NCBI GenBank assembly: GCA_937958815.1
Contig: CALGMR010000003.1
Span: forward strand, 124,001 to 188,000
Direction of reading: 5' to 3'
DNA length: 64,000 nt
Origin: an uncultured Rhizobiaceae group bacterium
GTDB lineage: Bacteria > Pseudomonadota > Alphaproteobacteria > Rhizobiales > Rhizobiaceae
How positions within the stretch are numbered: position 1 is the stretch's first letter; each line of letters starts with the position of its first letter. The notes below the pieces were generated by a model. It searched no databases. It was not told the DNA's origin and saw only the letters and a program-made list of their open reading frames with translations. Positions 45,839 to 57,716 of this stretch are shown here, piece by piece. Both the position numbers and the translations under genes were made by a program.

Positions 45839-47444
45839 AGATATCACAAAACACGCGATGAATCGGGCTTTCGGCAACGGTTACATCTTCGTGTTCAATA
45901 CACGAAGACCCTGCTGAACCGAGCGGCGGTTTCACACCTTTAGCAAATAGAAATCTTGTAGCTGCCCGGCCATTGAATCCGGATGGATAGTTCGGAATTT
46001 CTTTTTTGATATAGTAACCGCCGCCGCTCATTTCTTCGGCAAGACCATCTTGCACATATTTCAGCATACCGAGATAGCCAGGGTAAGATTGTGAATCGTA
46101 CTTTCTGTCCAGACTGTGCAGATTTTCTTTCTGCAACATTTCAACACCTGCAGGGTGATAGCGCTCAATCGCTTTGTGAGTTGCCGTTTCTCCAGCTTTA
46201 TACCATTCAGGCATGCCACACAGCTTTTGATAGTCGGCTGCATTTCTCTTTTCAAAGGAAGACGAGCACTTATCAATCACCGCTGAAGGCAGAGTTAAGC
46301 GATCCATGGAATAGGACGCCACTGTGCGATTTACGCGACGCCCAATGAGCCCCTTGATGACAGACTTGGCCAGCGTCGCGCCACCTGATGTATTTTTTGT
46401 GAAAGTGGAAAAACAATCTGTTGCAGAATTGAACGTCACCTTTGCTTTGTCTATTTCGTATGTCGCACCTGAACGACCGGCAACATTCACAAGATGGCTC
46501 ACCCGTTTGGTGTCACCTGTCAAACGAATAATGGTCGGTTTGGAAGTATGAACAATCGCATATATGGGTTTTTCACCCGGTACGATATGCAGATTAAAAA
46601 CACCTGTCTGACTGTATCGCCCCTGAAGAGAAATATTTGACTGACGATTGGACTTGTTAAGGGCAACAAGGAACACTTCATCTCGCGCGCCTGGTTTTGG
46701 CATAACGCATTTTCCAGCAGTCCCACGACTTGTGAGGCTCGTTGCGAGGTTTCCAAACCGCGCGCGTCGGGCGGCGCGGCGTTCTTTGCGCAGATTTTCC
46801 TGTTCCGCACCACGCAAAACTCCGTCACCATTGGTATCAAAATAGGAAAACGCGACCCGAGCTATGTCTTCCAATTGATCTGCGGACAGTTTCTTTGGTT
46901 GGCCCTTTGGAACCAATTCAAGATAATTGGCAACGCTGCGTGATTTACTATCGACAATGCTGCGGTCTGTCCTTGCAAGCAAATTTGGGTTGGCGACCAA
47001 AGCTTCATAGGCTTCTTTAATTTCAATGGATCCATCTTTGTTGGTGTCCAATTTGGTCATATTGTTTGCCGTGCGAGACGCAAAACTGTTTGGACGGTTT
47101 AACAGAGGATTGGTTTTAGGTTTCAATTCATCAGCGGATACTGCCCCATCCCCGTTGTGATCCAACTGCATCAAACGACGCATGGAAGTGGCGCGATTGG
47201 AAGCAACTATCTGCGCATCAAACTGCTCTGACTCTGTTTCTTCCAAAAAGTTGTCATCGCCTGCATATTGTCGAAAACGACGCATGATATTTGCAACGGA
47301 CTGTTCGCGCGTATTTTGAATGAGGTTGATCAAAAACCCATTTGGTTTTTCAACACTTTCATTTTGTGCAACTGCATTTAGCGTTATTGCAGAACTCAAC
47401 AAAAGCAAGCCAGTCACCGCCATATTTTGGTGTAGCTTTTTCAT
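45828..47444 (-). CDS. Secreted EF-hand protein with uncharacterised C-terminal region
   Basis: This 538-residue exported protein has a signal ending near LNAVAQ. There are three canonical EF-hand loops: 95-106 (DHNGDGAVSADE), 133-144 (DTNKDGSIEIKE) and 203-214 (DTNGDGVLRGAE), so it should bind calcium. A basic stretch follows, then about 300 residues I cannot assign. This part contains YAIVHTSKPTIIRLTGDTKR, several Cys (GKCVMP, TDCFSTF, DKCSSSF, KLCGMPEW, SSCIEHE, FCDIF) and a Tyr-rich section. It interrupts the conserved rppH-atpC neighbourhood and overlaps the rppH end. Paired cysteines suggest a folded, disulfide-bonded periplasmic or surface domain. Confidence 0.85.
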   Translation of the reverse strand: MKKLHQNMAVTGLLLLSSAITLNAVAQNESVEKPNGFLINLIQNTREQSVANIMRRFRQYAGDDNFLEETESEQFDAQIVASNRATSMRRLMQLDHNGDGAVSADELKPKTNPLLNRPNSFASRTANNMTKLDTNKDGSIEIKEAYEALVANPNLLARTDRSIVDSKSRSVANYLELVPKGQPKKLSADQLEDIARVAFSYFDTNGDGVLRGAEQENLRKERRAARRARFGNLATSLTSRGTAGKCVMPKPGARDEVFLVALNKSNRQSNISLQGRYSQTGVFNLHIVPGEKPIYAIVHTSKPTIIRLTGDTKRVSHLVNVAGRSGATYEIDKAKVTFNSATDCFSTFTKNTSGGATLAKSVIKGLIGRRVNRTVASYSMDRLTLPSAVIDKCSSSFEKRNAADYQKLCGMPEWYKAGETATHKAIERYHPAGVEMLQKENLHSLDRKYDSQSYPGYLGMLKYVQDGLAEEMSGGGYYIKKEIPNYPSGFNGRAATRFLFAKGVKPPLGSAGSSCIEHEDVTVAESPIHRVFCDIFNR

Positions 47445-47499
47445 ATCTTCATTCTCCGATGGTCGCGCTCTTCCACCAAGTTAATTCAAAAAATGAACA

Positions 47500-47526
47500 C
47501 AAAAAAGGCGACACAAGGCCGCCTGT
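47500..47526 (-). terminator. Probable terminator of the atp operon
   Basis: On the minus strand, AGGCG-N9-CGCCT (47524-47506) is followed by T6 (47506-47501). It lies about 25 bases after the atpC stop. The stem is short but GC-rich, and the T-run is good. A second small hairpin CAGCC-TTTA-GGCTG overlaps the atpC stop. Confidence 0.55.
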
Positions 47527-47550
47527 TTATTACCAGATTTGATGCAGCCT

Positions 47551-47967
47551 TTAGGCTGGTAGCAAGGTCGGTTCTAAATGGTTCAGTTGATCTAAGAAGG
47601 AACGCGCATTTGCTTTCTTATCTTCATCATCACTGTCAGCGCTGGCATCAACTTCGTCTTGAGCCAATCGCTTCTGTTCTTCGAAAACTTCTTTTGTGAG
47701 ATCAGCCTTCGAAACAGCAAATTCGGCCAAAATCGTAACACCAGCTGGGCTGATATCTGCAAATCCACCACGTACAAAGAAGGACTGTTCACCACCCTCT
47801 TTCATGTTCACGGACACCATGCCTGGACGCAGGCTGGTCATCAGTGGAGCATGATTGGACATAATGCCCATGTCACCTTCTGCGCCAGGGACGGTCACTA
47901 GGTCCGCCTCACCAGAAAGAAGAAGGGTTTCGGGAGAAACCAGTTCAAATGTAAAACCGTCAGCCAT
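47551..47967 (-). CDS. atpC: ATP synthase F1 epsilon subunit
   Basis: This 138-residue rotor-stalk subunit regulates ATP hydrolysis. The N-terminal beta-sandwich (FELVSPETLLLSGEADLVTVPGAEGDMG and HAPLMTSLRPGMV) is intact; the C-terminal helical hairpin is acidic and short (EQKRLAQDEVDASADSDDEDKK). That tail is more Asp/Ser-rich than in E. coli, so inhibitory function may differ. It is the last gene of atpHAGDC. Confidence 0.96.
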   Translation of the reverse strand: MADGFTFELVSPETLLLSGEADLVTVPGAEGDMGIMSNHAPLMTSLRPGMVSVNMKEGGEQSFFVRGGFADISPAGVTILAEFAVSKADLTKEVFEEQKRLAQDEVDASADSDDEDKKANARSFLDQLNHLEPTLLPA

Positions 47968-48011
47968 GATAAGCCTTTAATCTGCAGGTCATGAAACCCG
48001 GGCGTGGCCGC

Positions 48012-50487
<2,476 letters not shown>

Positions 50488-50518
50488 GCGGCCCTATCCT
50501 CGTCTTTCCGTTACGCTC

Positions 50519-52048
50519 TTACTCGAAGCCTTTTGCGAAAGCATCAATTGCTGCTTTCAGGCTGCCAGTCAGCTCATCATCAAGTGCTTTTTTCTCACCG
50601 ATTGCTGAAAGCAAGTCAGCGTGATCAGCGTGCAATGAAGCGAGAAGGCCTTTTTCGAAATCGCCAACCTTGTTGACCGGAAGGTCATCAAGATAACCAT
50701 TCACACCAGCATAAAGAACAGCAACCTGCTCTTCAGTTTTCAAAGGCGAGAATTGTGGTTGTTTCAACAATTCGGTCAAACGCGCACCACGGTTCAGCAA
50801 ACGCTGTGTCGAGGCATCAAGGTCAGAACCAAACTGCGCAAACGCGGCCATTTCACGATACTGGGCAAGCTCACCTTTAATGGAGCCAGCAACCTGTTTC
50901 ATCGCTTTCACTTGAGCAGCAGACCCCACGCGGGACACTGACAAACCAACGTTCACCGCAGGACGAATACCTTGGAAGAACAAGTCAGTTTCAAGGAAGA
51001 TCTGACCATCTGTAATCGAAATCACGTTGGTTGGAATAAACGCTGACACGTCATTGCCCTGTGTTTCAATAACAGGCAGCGCTGTCAGAGAACCAAGACC
51101 GTTGTCTTCATTCAACTTCGCTGAACGTTCCAACAAACGGGAGTGAAGATAGAAAACGTCACCAGGATAAGCTTCACGTCCTGGCGGACGGCGAAGAAGA
51201 AGTGACATCTGACGATAAGACACAGCCTGTTTTGAAAGGTCATCATAACCGATCAAAGCGTGCATGCCGTTGTCGCGGAAATATTCACCCATTGCAGTGC
51301 CCGTAAACGGAGCAAGATACTGCATCGGAGCCGGATCAGAAGCTGTTGCAGCCACAACGATGGAATAATCCATGGCGCCGCGCTCTTCGAGAACCTTCAC
51401 GAATTGAGCAACTGTTGAACGTTTTTGACCAACCGCAACATACACACAATAAAGCTTGTCGCTTTCATTGTCGCCAGCATGGGCCGGAGCTTGGTTCAAG
51501 AACGTATCAAGGATGATCGCTGTTTTACCAGTCTGACGGTCACCAATCACCAATTCACGCTGACCACGACCAACCGGGATCAAAGCATCAATCGCTTTCA
51601 AACCTGTGGACATCGGCTCATGAACAGATTTACGCGGGATAATACCCGGCGCTTTCACGTCCACACGCGCACGCTGCTTAGACTTGATTGGGCCCTTGCC
51701 ATCAATTGGGTTGCCGAGACCATCAACCACGCGGCCGAGAAGCTCTTTACCCACAGGCACATCAACGATGGCGCCGGTCCGCTTAACGGTGTCGCCTTCT
51801 TTAATGTCACGGTCATTACCAAAGATAACGACACCCACATTGTCTGTTTCCAAGTTCAAGGCCATGCCCTGGATACCACCAGGGAATTCAACCATTTCAC
51901 CAGCTTGAACATTGTCCAAACCGTATACGCGGGCGATACCATCACCCACGGATAGAACTTGACCGACTTCAGAGACTTCTGCCTCTTTGCCGAAATTTTT
52001 AATTTGGTCTTTCAGAATTGCGGAAATTTCCGCAGCACGAATATCCAT
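50519..52048 (-). CDS. atpA: ATP synthase F1 alpha subunit
   Basis: This 509-residue non-catalytic nucleotide-binding subunit has [19 protein letters not shown] at the N-terminus, [10 protein letters not shown] (P-loop), [29 protein letters not shown] in adjoining parts and [11 protein letters not shown] (arginine finger region). It starts directly after the atpH stop with no base between. All motifs are conserved. Confidence 0.98.
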   Translation of the reverse strand: MDIRAAEISAILKDQIKNFGKEAEVSEVGQVLSVGDGIARVYGLDNVQAGEMVEFPGGIQGMALNLETDNVGVVIFGNDRDIKEGDTVKRTGAIVDVPVGKELLGRVVDGLGNPIDGKGPIKSKQRARVDVKAPGIIPRKSVHEPMSTGLKAIDALIPVGRGQRELVIGDRQTGKTAIILDTFLNQAPAHAGDNESDKLYCVYVAVGQKRSTVAQFVKVLEERGAMDYSIVVAATASDPAPMQYLAPFTGTAMGEYFRDNGMHALIGYDDLSKQAVSYRQMSLLLRRPPGREAYPGDVFYLHSRLLERSAKLNEDNGLGSLTALPVIETQGNDVSAFIPTNVISITDGQIFLETDLFFQGIRPAVNVGLSVSRVGSAAQVKAMKQVAGSIKGELAQYREMAAFAQFGSDLDASTQRLLNRGARLTELLKQPQFSPLKTEEQVAVLYAGVNGYLDDLPVNKVGDFEKGLLASLHADHADLLSAIGEKKALDDELTGSLKAAIDAFAKGFE

Positions 52049-52630
52049 CTAGCCGACCTCTTTAAGTGCGAGCTTCAAGGAAGAGAGTTTTGTTTTGAGC
52101 GATGTGTCAATTTGGCGCGAGCCAACCTTCACAATCATGCCACCCAAGAGCGACGAATCAACCGTCACATCAAGTGCCACATCCTTACCAACAACACTTT
52201 TCAGCGTTGTTTTAAGTTCTTTGCTCTGTGCAGGCGTCAACTTGTGAGCCACAGTCACTTGAGCATTAATTTCTCCGCGGTGTTCCGCAAGTTTCTGACG
52301 GAACGATACCAACATACCCGGCACTGCAAATAAACGACGATTGCTGGCCACAACATTGATGAAATTGGCAACAAGGCCAGAGATCTTGGCTTTTTTCAAA
52401 ACGGCGCCAACCGCAGCTGCCTGATCTTCAGCGGCAAAAACTGGAGATTTGATCAAACGTTGCAAGTCTGCACTGCCCTCAAGCAACGCCCCAACGCGTT
52501 TCAAATCTTTTTCAACAGCTGGCAGTTTTTTCTCAGCAACTGCCAAATCGAATAGAGCTGACGCATATCTTTCAGCCACACCCGAGACAGCGCCCGAATT
52601 TGATGAAGAGGTATCTGCTTGATTTGCCAC
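52049..52630 (-). CDS. atpH: ATP synthase F1 delta subunit
   Basis: This peripheral-stalk subunit connects F1 to the b subunits. It has 193 residues with VAERYASALFDLAVAEKKL near the start and LGGMIVKVGSRQIDTSLKTK near the end, the family signatures. The start is a GTG at 52630. It is the first gene of the F1 operon; the F0 genes are elsewhere, as is usual in alphaproteobacteria. The 255 bases upstream contain no other gene that I can support. Confidence 0.95.
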   Translation of the reverse strand: MANQADTSSSNSGAVSGVAERYASALFDLAVAEKKLPAVEKDLKRVGALLEGSADLQRLIKSPVFAAEDQAAAVGAVLKKAKISGLVANFINVVASNRRLFAVPGMLVSFRQKLAEHRGEINAQVTVAHKLTPAQSKELKTTLKSVVGKDVALDVTVDSSLLGGMIVKVGSRQIDTSLKTKLSSLKLALKEVG

Positions 52631-52885
52631 GGTTTGTGATCTTCTCTAGCGAGTTTTATCCAACAATTCCGAGAACTTACATATTCTACGGTCAAACTGG
52701 ACGTATTGCCTGAATTTACGGTTTTCAAAGACTAGCGCAAAGCAAATCTCGATGAAACCGCGCTTCCCCTAGCACGGCCTTTTTTGAGTCGCAACAGGGC
52801 TAATTCATGCTTTGTGATAATGCCGCATATTTATTTTCGCCTGAAGGCGCAAAAAGCAGGGATTCCCATGACAAACAGCCAAATT

Positions 52886-53284
52886 TTACCCACCAAAGAA
52901 GGCGAAATAAACAAACTGGAGAGGGAAATAAGCTCCCAAAGCTTCGATCAACAAAAAGAAGAGACAATGTTTGTTGAATGTCCCGTCTGCAACAAATGAA
53001 ACAACACGCCCGACGCAGGCAAAGAAAAACATCAAACCAAGTGCGAAATAGGTAAAAGGCTGCGCCATCAAGAGGCAAGCCAAGCCTACACCACACATTG
53101 CCCCACCAACGCTGGAGCGAAACTCCGAAACGCCGTTGGGGGCGACAACAGAACCAGCAAGGCCCACAGCTTTCATCATGCTGCGCGGCATAATCATACC
53201 TGAAAAACCTGTCAGCAATGTCGCCAGCGCAATAAGCCAAGCTAAACGTTCAGGCCAGAAATCTGGAAATGCGAGTTCAATCAT
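52886..53284 (-). CDS. Small DUF4345-like membrane protein
   Basis: This 132-residue protein has four hydrophobic helices: LAWLIALATLLTGFSGMIMP, MCGVGLACLLMA, FALGLMFFFACVGRVVSFVA and LFFLLIEALGAYFPL. The pattern (MP near the first helix end, FRSSVGG and GRVVS later) agrees with the DUF4345 group. The ATG at 53284 follows GGGTGA; a GTG at 53293 is also in frame. It is 62 bases after the priA end on the same strand, so it may be the tail of that transcript. Confidence 0.75.
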   Translation of the reverse strand: MIELAFPDFWPERLAWLIALATLLTGFSGMIMPRSMMKAVGLAGSVVAPNGVSEFRSSVGGAMCGVGLACLLMAQPFTYFALGLMFFFACVGRVVSFVADGTFNKHCLFFLLIEALGAYFPLQFVYFAFFGG

Positions 53285-53346
53285 GATTTTCACCCGGACA
53301 AAGTGATTCGATTTTCTGCAAGCAACCTATCAGGTGAACAGAATTT

Positions 53347-55560
53347 TCAAAGAAAACTCTGCGGGTCCACATCTATCTGCACCCGTAGGGAACCGCGCTC
53401 TTTCGGGCCTTGGGCAATCCAGCCACGCAAATAGGCCTGAACATCAAATGTCTTTTGCGTGTGCACCAAAAGTCGGTAGCGGAAACGACCGCGCACCAAT
53501 GCCATTGGCGCTTCGGCTGGGCCAAGGATCATCACGCCATCGACTTTGGGAGCCGACAGTTTCAACGCTTTGGCATGGGCCTCCACCTCGCGTTTGTCAG
53601 TGCCAGAAATAATGAGAGCAACCAGTCTTGCAAATGGCGGGAGACCAGATGATTTGCGCAAAGCAATTTCGCGATCATAAAACGCTTCACGATCGCCAGA
53701 CGCAATTGCAGATATGACAGGATGATCAGGAGAATATGTTTGCAACAGGCCAACAGACTTCCCGCCTGCCCGCCCCGCACGTCCTGTGACCTGCGACAAT
53801 AATTGAAAAGTACGTTCCGCCGCGCGCGGATCGCCGTTTGCCAAACCCAAATCAGCATCCACCACACCCACGCATGTCATGAGCGGGAAGTTATGACCTT
53901 TCGCGACCAGTTGAGTGCCGATGATAATATCGGCTTCGCCCTTAGCGATGGCATCCAATTCCAGCCGCAAACGCGCCACACCCCCCAGAACGTCAGAAGA
54001 CAGTAAAACGATTCGGGCGTCAGGAAAGGCTTCGTCCACCTCTTCAGCCAGGCGCTCTACACCCGGCCCACACGCCACAAGGTGATCGAGCGTTCCGCAA
54101 TTGGGGCAAGCTTCCGGCACTTGCTCATTGTGCCCACAATGATGGCACTGCAATTGATTTCGAAAACGGTGCTCCACAAGCCAAGCCGAACAATTATTAC
54201 ATTCAAAACGAAATCCGCAGACACGACACAAAGTAAGTGGCGCATATCCTCGGCGATTGAGAAACAACAGAGCCTGCTCACCTCGTGAAAGCGATTCGGT
54301 CATCGCCTGCATCAAAACTGGCGACAAAAACTTGCCTCGTGCAGGCGGGTCTTTGCGCATATCAATCGTCGTCAAATCTGGCAGCACGGCATCACCGTGC
54401 CGATTGGTCATTTTCACATGTTTATACCGCCCCGCCTCTCCATTGACTCGGCTTTCTATCGAAGGTGTTGCTGAAGATAGAATACAGGTCATATTGCCAA
54501 GGGACGCGCGCACCACTGCCATATCGCGGGCATTGTAAAACACACGGTCTTCTTGCTTATAGGCGGTGTCATGTTCTTCATCGACAACGATCAGACCTAA
54601 GTCTTGAAACGGCAAAAACAACGCCGAACGCGCCCCAGCCACAACGCGCACCTGACCCGTGGCCACTTGCCGCCAAATCCGCTCACGCATTTTCGGCGCA
54701 ATTTCAGAGTGCCACTGGGCAGGTGGTGCTCCAAACCGTTCTTCAAACCGCTTAAGGAAAGAAGAGGTCAGTGCAATCTCTGGCAACAGAATCAATACCT
54801 GTTTGTTCTGTTTCAGCGCTTCGGCAATCGCCTCAAAATAAACTTCTGTTTTGCCTGAGCCCGTCACACCATCCAGCAACACGGCTTCAAACTTTTGCTG
54901 CCGAACAGTCTGCACCAAAATATCGGCGGCTTGCGATTGTTCAGGATTGAGCGCAACGCTTTCAACATCCACATCAGGTAAGGCCACAACGGGTGGCGCG
55001 GGTATAAGCACCTTCTCGAACAGGTCTTGTTTCACCAACCCGTCAATCACTGAAGAACTTGTGCCAGCGGCATGAGCAAGACCTGATTTTGTCCAGGCCA
55101 AACCTTCTTGTTCGCTCACCACTTCCAAGATCCGACGCCGCGCATCGGTCAAGCGTTCTGGCGTGCCGCCGATATAGCGCAAACCATCCAATGGAATTTC
55201 AGGATCAAGCGCACCTGGTGCGCGCAAAACTGATCGCAAAACCATGCCCGCAGACGACACTGTATAATGTGCAACCCAATCCACGAACTTGCGCGTTTCC
55301 AAAGCCAGCGGGGGACAATCAAATTTCTGTTCGATGGGGCGCAGTTTTTTCGGATCAACAGGTTTGCCCGCGGTTTCAGGTTCGTCCCAAACAACAGCCG
55401 CCACTTTGCGCGGACCAAGCGGCACTTGCACAAAATCACCCGGTGCCAACTGTATACCCTCAGGTACGGAATAAGAATAAGGGCGCTCAGCCGGAATCGG
55501 CAACAGCACCGAAACCACCTCGGGGGCGTCCTCCAAATCCAATTCCATCATTTGCGACAC
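53347..55560 (-). CDS. priA: Primosomal protein N' (replication restart helicase)
   Basis: This 737-residue DNA helicase restarts stalled forks. It has an N-terminal 3'-end-binding domain (VLLPIPAERPYSYSVPE), the helicase motifs LLDGVTGSGKTEVYFEAI (Walker A), VVDEEHDTAYKQ (DEEH) and GTQLVAKGHNFPLM. The zinc-binding pairs of Cys are in CRVCGFRFECNNC, CHHCGH and CPNCG (eight Cys), and the C-terminal domain ends YRLLVHTQKT. The start is a GTG at 55560 with GAGGA seven bases upstream; ATGs follow at 55551 and 55548. Confidence 0.97.
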   Translation of the reverse strand: MSQMMELDLEDAPEVVSVLLPIPAERPYSYSVPEGIQLAPGDFVQVPLGPRKVAAVVWDEPETAGKPVDPKKLRPIEQKFDCPPLALETRKFVDWVAHYTVSSAGMVLRSVLRAPGALDPEIPLDGLRYIGGTPERLTDARRRILEVVSEQEGLAWTKSGLAHAAGTSSSVIDGLVKQDLFEKVLIPAPPVVALPDVDVESVALNPEQSQAADILVQTVRQQKFEAVLLDGVTGSGKTEVYFEAIAEALKQNKQVLILLPEIALTSSFLKRFEERFGAPPAQWHSEIAPKMRERIWRQVATGQVRVVAGARSALFLPFQDLGLIVVDEEHDTAYKQEDRVFYNARDMAVVRASLGNMTCILSSATPSIESRVNGEAGRYKHVKMTNRHGDAVLPDLTTIDMRKDPPARGKFLSPVLMQAMTESLSRGEQALLFLNRRGYAPLTLCRVCGFRFECNNCSAWLVEHRFRNQLQCHHCGHNEQVPEACPNCGTLDHLVACGPGVERLAEEVDEAFPDARIVLLSSDVLGGVARLRLELDAIAKGEADIIIGTQLVAKGHNFPLMTCVGVVDADLGLANGDPRAAERTFQLLSQVTGRAGRAGGKSVGLLQTYSPDHPVISAIASGDREAFYDREIALRKSSGLPPFARLVALIISGTDKREVEAHAKALKLSAPKVDGVMILGPAEAPMALVRGRFRYRLLVHTQKTFDVQAYLRGWIAQGPKERGSLRVQIDVDPQSFL

Positions 55561-55678
55561 AAGTATTTCCTCAATTGCCTCTTTAACGGGTGACGCTGCC
55601 TATCGCCTTCGCTAAAAGAGAACACAACAGCATGTCCTTTATGGGCAGAATTGCGAAAAAAGAAACCGGAGACGAGAG

Positions 55679-56329
55679 ATGAAATTTTTCCTTGATACAG
55701 CCGTTGTGGACGAAATCCGCGAATGGAACGCAACAGGCCTGCTTGATGGGGTTACCACCAACCCATCTTTGATCTTGAAATCTGGTCGTGATGTAAAAGA
55801 AGTGCTGGCTGAGATTTGCGATATTGTCGAAGGCCCGGTCTCTGGTGAAGTGGTCGCAACCGATTATGAAAACATGCTCAAGGAAGGCCGCGAGCTGGCA
55901 AAAATAGCGAAAAACATTTGCATCAAATTACCGATCACCATGGACGGTGTGCGCGCCTGTAAAACATTGGTGGACGAAGGTTTCCAAACCAACATGACTT
56001 TGTGCTTTTCAGCCAACCAAGCTCTGTTGGTCGCGAAAGCCGGCGCCACTTACGTTTCGCCATTCATTGGCCGCCTTGACGACATGGCCATTGATGGCAT
56101 GGAACTGATCGAAGAAATCCGCGCGATTTTTGACAACTACGAATTCGAAACAGAGATTCTGGCTGCATCGATTCGCACAGTGAACCACGTTAAAGACTGC
56201 GCAATTGCAGGCGCTGATGTTGCCACTTTGCCCCCAAGCACAATCGAGAAACTGGTCAAACACCCGCTCACCGACAAAGGTCTTGAAGACTTTTTGGCGG
56301 ACTGGGCGAAAACGGGCCAAAGCATCTAA
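55679..56329 (+). CDS. fsa: Fructose-6-phosphate aldolase / small transaldolase
   Basis: This 216-residue TIM-barrel class I aldolase has [26 protein letters not shown] and CIKLPIT with the Schiff-base Lys83, then [19 protein letters not shown] and FIGRLDD. The length is that of the FSA/TalC group. Family members either cleave fructose 6-phosphate or act as transaldolases in the pentose phosphate pathway; many alphaproteobacterial ones are annotated as transaldolase. The gene is divergent from priA with 118 bases between, in a common alphaproteobacterial order. Confidence 0.93.
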   Translation: MKFFLDTAVVDEIREWNATGLLDGVTTNPSLILKSGRDVKEVLAEICDIVEGPVSGEVVATDYENMLKEGRELAKIAKNICIKLPITMDGVRACKTLVDEGFQTNMTLCFSANQALLVAKAGATYVSPFIGRLDDMAIDGMELIEEIRAIFDNYEFETEILAASIRTVNHVKDCAIAGADVATLPPSTIEKLVKHPLTDKGLEDFLADWAKTGQSI

Positions 56330-56337
56330 ACCAATAC

Positions 56338-57102
56338 TCAGCCCAGCGCCTCTAACAAGGCGCGGGTCTGCTCGTCTGCTGGAAACATCATCTCGATTTT
56401 CATTTCAGACAAAGCGATATCTTCCGCAGTACCAAATTGCGTGAATGTGGAGAAAAACGAAAACTCCCGCCCGTTCAAATTGTAACGGGCGGGAATGAAA
56501 GCAGGCAAAACATCCAGATGGCGATGCGCATCTGCTACTTCCAATTGCTGCAACCTTTCAATCGCCGCATCCAAAATTTCATCGCCACCCAAATATGCGC
56601 TTTCTGTACGAAGGCGCGCCAAAGTGTGGGCGACCACCTCGTCCAAATTTACAATCGCATTTTGAACGGCTTCGTTCTCACTCAAAACGTTCAACAGACT
56701 GCTGCCTTCCGATACACCCATTCCCACCAACAAAAGTTCGGCGGTGGTGTTCAGTGCGGTAACATTCCAATGCCTGTCCATCGCAAGTGCGGGAAACGGT
56801 GCGTGCCGTTCAAGCATCCAGTCGACCGCCTGTTTCACTGGCACCATATCACTTTCTGATAGATCGCGGCTTTTATATGCGGGTGCCAAACCTGCCGAAG
56901 ACATAAATTGATTGCGCGCCTGTCGCGGCACTTCAAGTTCATCACACAAACGCATCACCATATCGCGGCTTGGTTTGGAACGCCCCGTTTCTAAAAATGA
57001 GATATGCCGCGAAGACACATTTGCAGATAGGCCTAAATCCAATTGGCTGATGCGACGTTGCTGACGCCAGTCTTTTAACACCGTTCCAAAGGAAACACTC
57101 AT
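56338..57102 (-). CDS. MmyB-like XRE-family regulator with MLTR ligand-binding domain
   Basis: This 254-residue regulator has an N-terminal helix-turn-helix (LKDWRQQRRISQLDLGLSANV and SSRHISFLETGRSKPSRDMV) and a C-terminal MLTR (MmyB-like) domain with ALAMDRHWNVTALNTTAELLL. That domain is a PAS-like fold that bound a fatty acid in the one structure known to me. A GGGAGA site precedes the ATG at 57102. It is divergent from a small membrane protein gene. A perfect inverted repeat lies between them. Confidence 0.9.
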   Translation of the reverse strand: MSVSFGTVLKDWRQQRRISQLDLGLSANVSSRHISFLETGRSKPSRDMVMRLCDELEVPRQARNQFMSSAGLAPAYKSRDLSESDMVPVKQAVDWMLERHAPFPALAMDRHWNVTALNTTAELLLVGMGVSEGSSLLNVLSENEAVQNAIVNLDEVVAHTLARLRTESAYLGGDEILDAAIERLQQLEVADAHRHLDVLPAFIPARYNLNGREFSFFSTFTQFGTAEDIALSEMKIEMMFPADEQTRALLEALG

Positions 57103-57157
57103 CTGCTGATCTCCCATCTCATTAAAGTCAGCATAGCGCAAAATTGTCGTTCCGCAC

Positions 57158-57172
57158 TTACCTCCAAGGTAA
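57158..57172. promoter_or_regulatory. Perfect inverted repeat TTACCT-N3-AGGTAA in a divergent promoter
   Basis: It lies near the middle of the 130-base gap between the MmyB-like regulator (start 57102) and the membrane protein gene (start 57233). Arms are six bases each with CCA between. A weak + strand promoter, TTGTTT (57173-57178) and CATGAT (57197-57202), begins right after it. It is the natural candidate operator of the regulator. Confidence 0.5.
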
Positions 57173-57232
57173 TTGTTTTACTTCACCGCAATCTCACATG
57201 ATGTCGTTGTTCTGATAAAAAGGAGATGAACA

Positions 57233-57670
57233 ATGACACATTCAACCGCAATCACCTGGCTCAAAACTTGTTCAATGGCACTGGTTGTCCTTGGCGCACT
57301 TTTTAGTTGGGGAACCATTGATCCTCTCGCCAATATTACGCTGTCGCTGATCGACTTCATCATTTTACCAATGGATGGTGCACAAAGTTTTGCTGCAACT
57401 GAAACACGTCTACTCACCGCCATCACAGGCGGCCTGACAGCCGGTTTCAGCATAGCCATTTATATGATGACCGTTCACGTTTACGCAGAAAACCAAGCAC
57501 TTGGTGGCCGCATTATATTGGTTACGACGTTCACATGGTTTGTGATTGACGGAATTGGTTCTATTTTGGCTGGAGTCTCGTTCAACGTCATTGCAAACGT
57601 GACATTTCTGATCATGTTCGCCCTGCCTGTTTTCCTGTCTTCACGCCATGCGAAAACACAAGTCACTTAA
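57233..57670 (+). CDS. Small four-TM membrane protein, probable target of the adjacent regulator
   Basis: This 145-residue protein has about four TM helices: SMALVVLGALFSWGTIDP, then LLTAITGGLTAGFSIAIYM, ILVTTFTWFVIDGIGSIL and NVIANVTFLIMFALPVFL. The ribosome-binding site AAAGGAG is strong. I do not recognise a family with certainty. Divergent XRE/MLTR regulators typically control the gene opposite them, often an oxidoreductase or membrane protein; this is inference. The 3' end overlaps an alternative early start of xerC. Confidence 0.72.
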   Translation: MTHSTAITWLKTCSMALVVLGALFSWGTIDPLANITLSLIDFIILPMDGAQSFAATETRLLTAITGGLTAGFSIAIYMMTVHVYAENQALGGRIILVTTFTWFVIDGIGSILAGVSFNVIANVTFLIMFALPVFLSSRHAKTQVT

Positions 57671-57716
57671 CTTGCATTCACTCAATGCTAACTCTCGCCA
57701 TGGCACAATTGATGCC

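Noticed and set aside
52784..52999. 71-codon + strand frame between atpH and the DUF4345-like gene
   Set aside because: It runs into the 3' part of the minus-strand membrane protein gene, which has four clear TM helices. The short product has only one CPxC-like end and no clear start signal.
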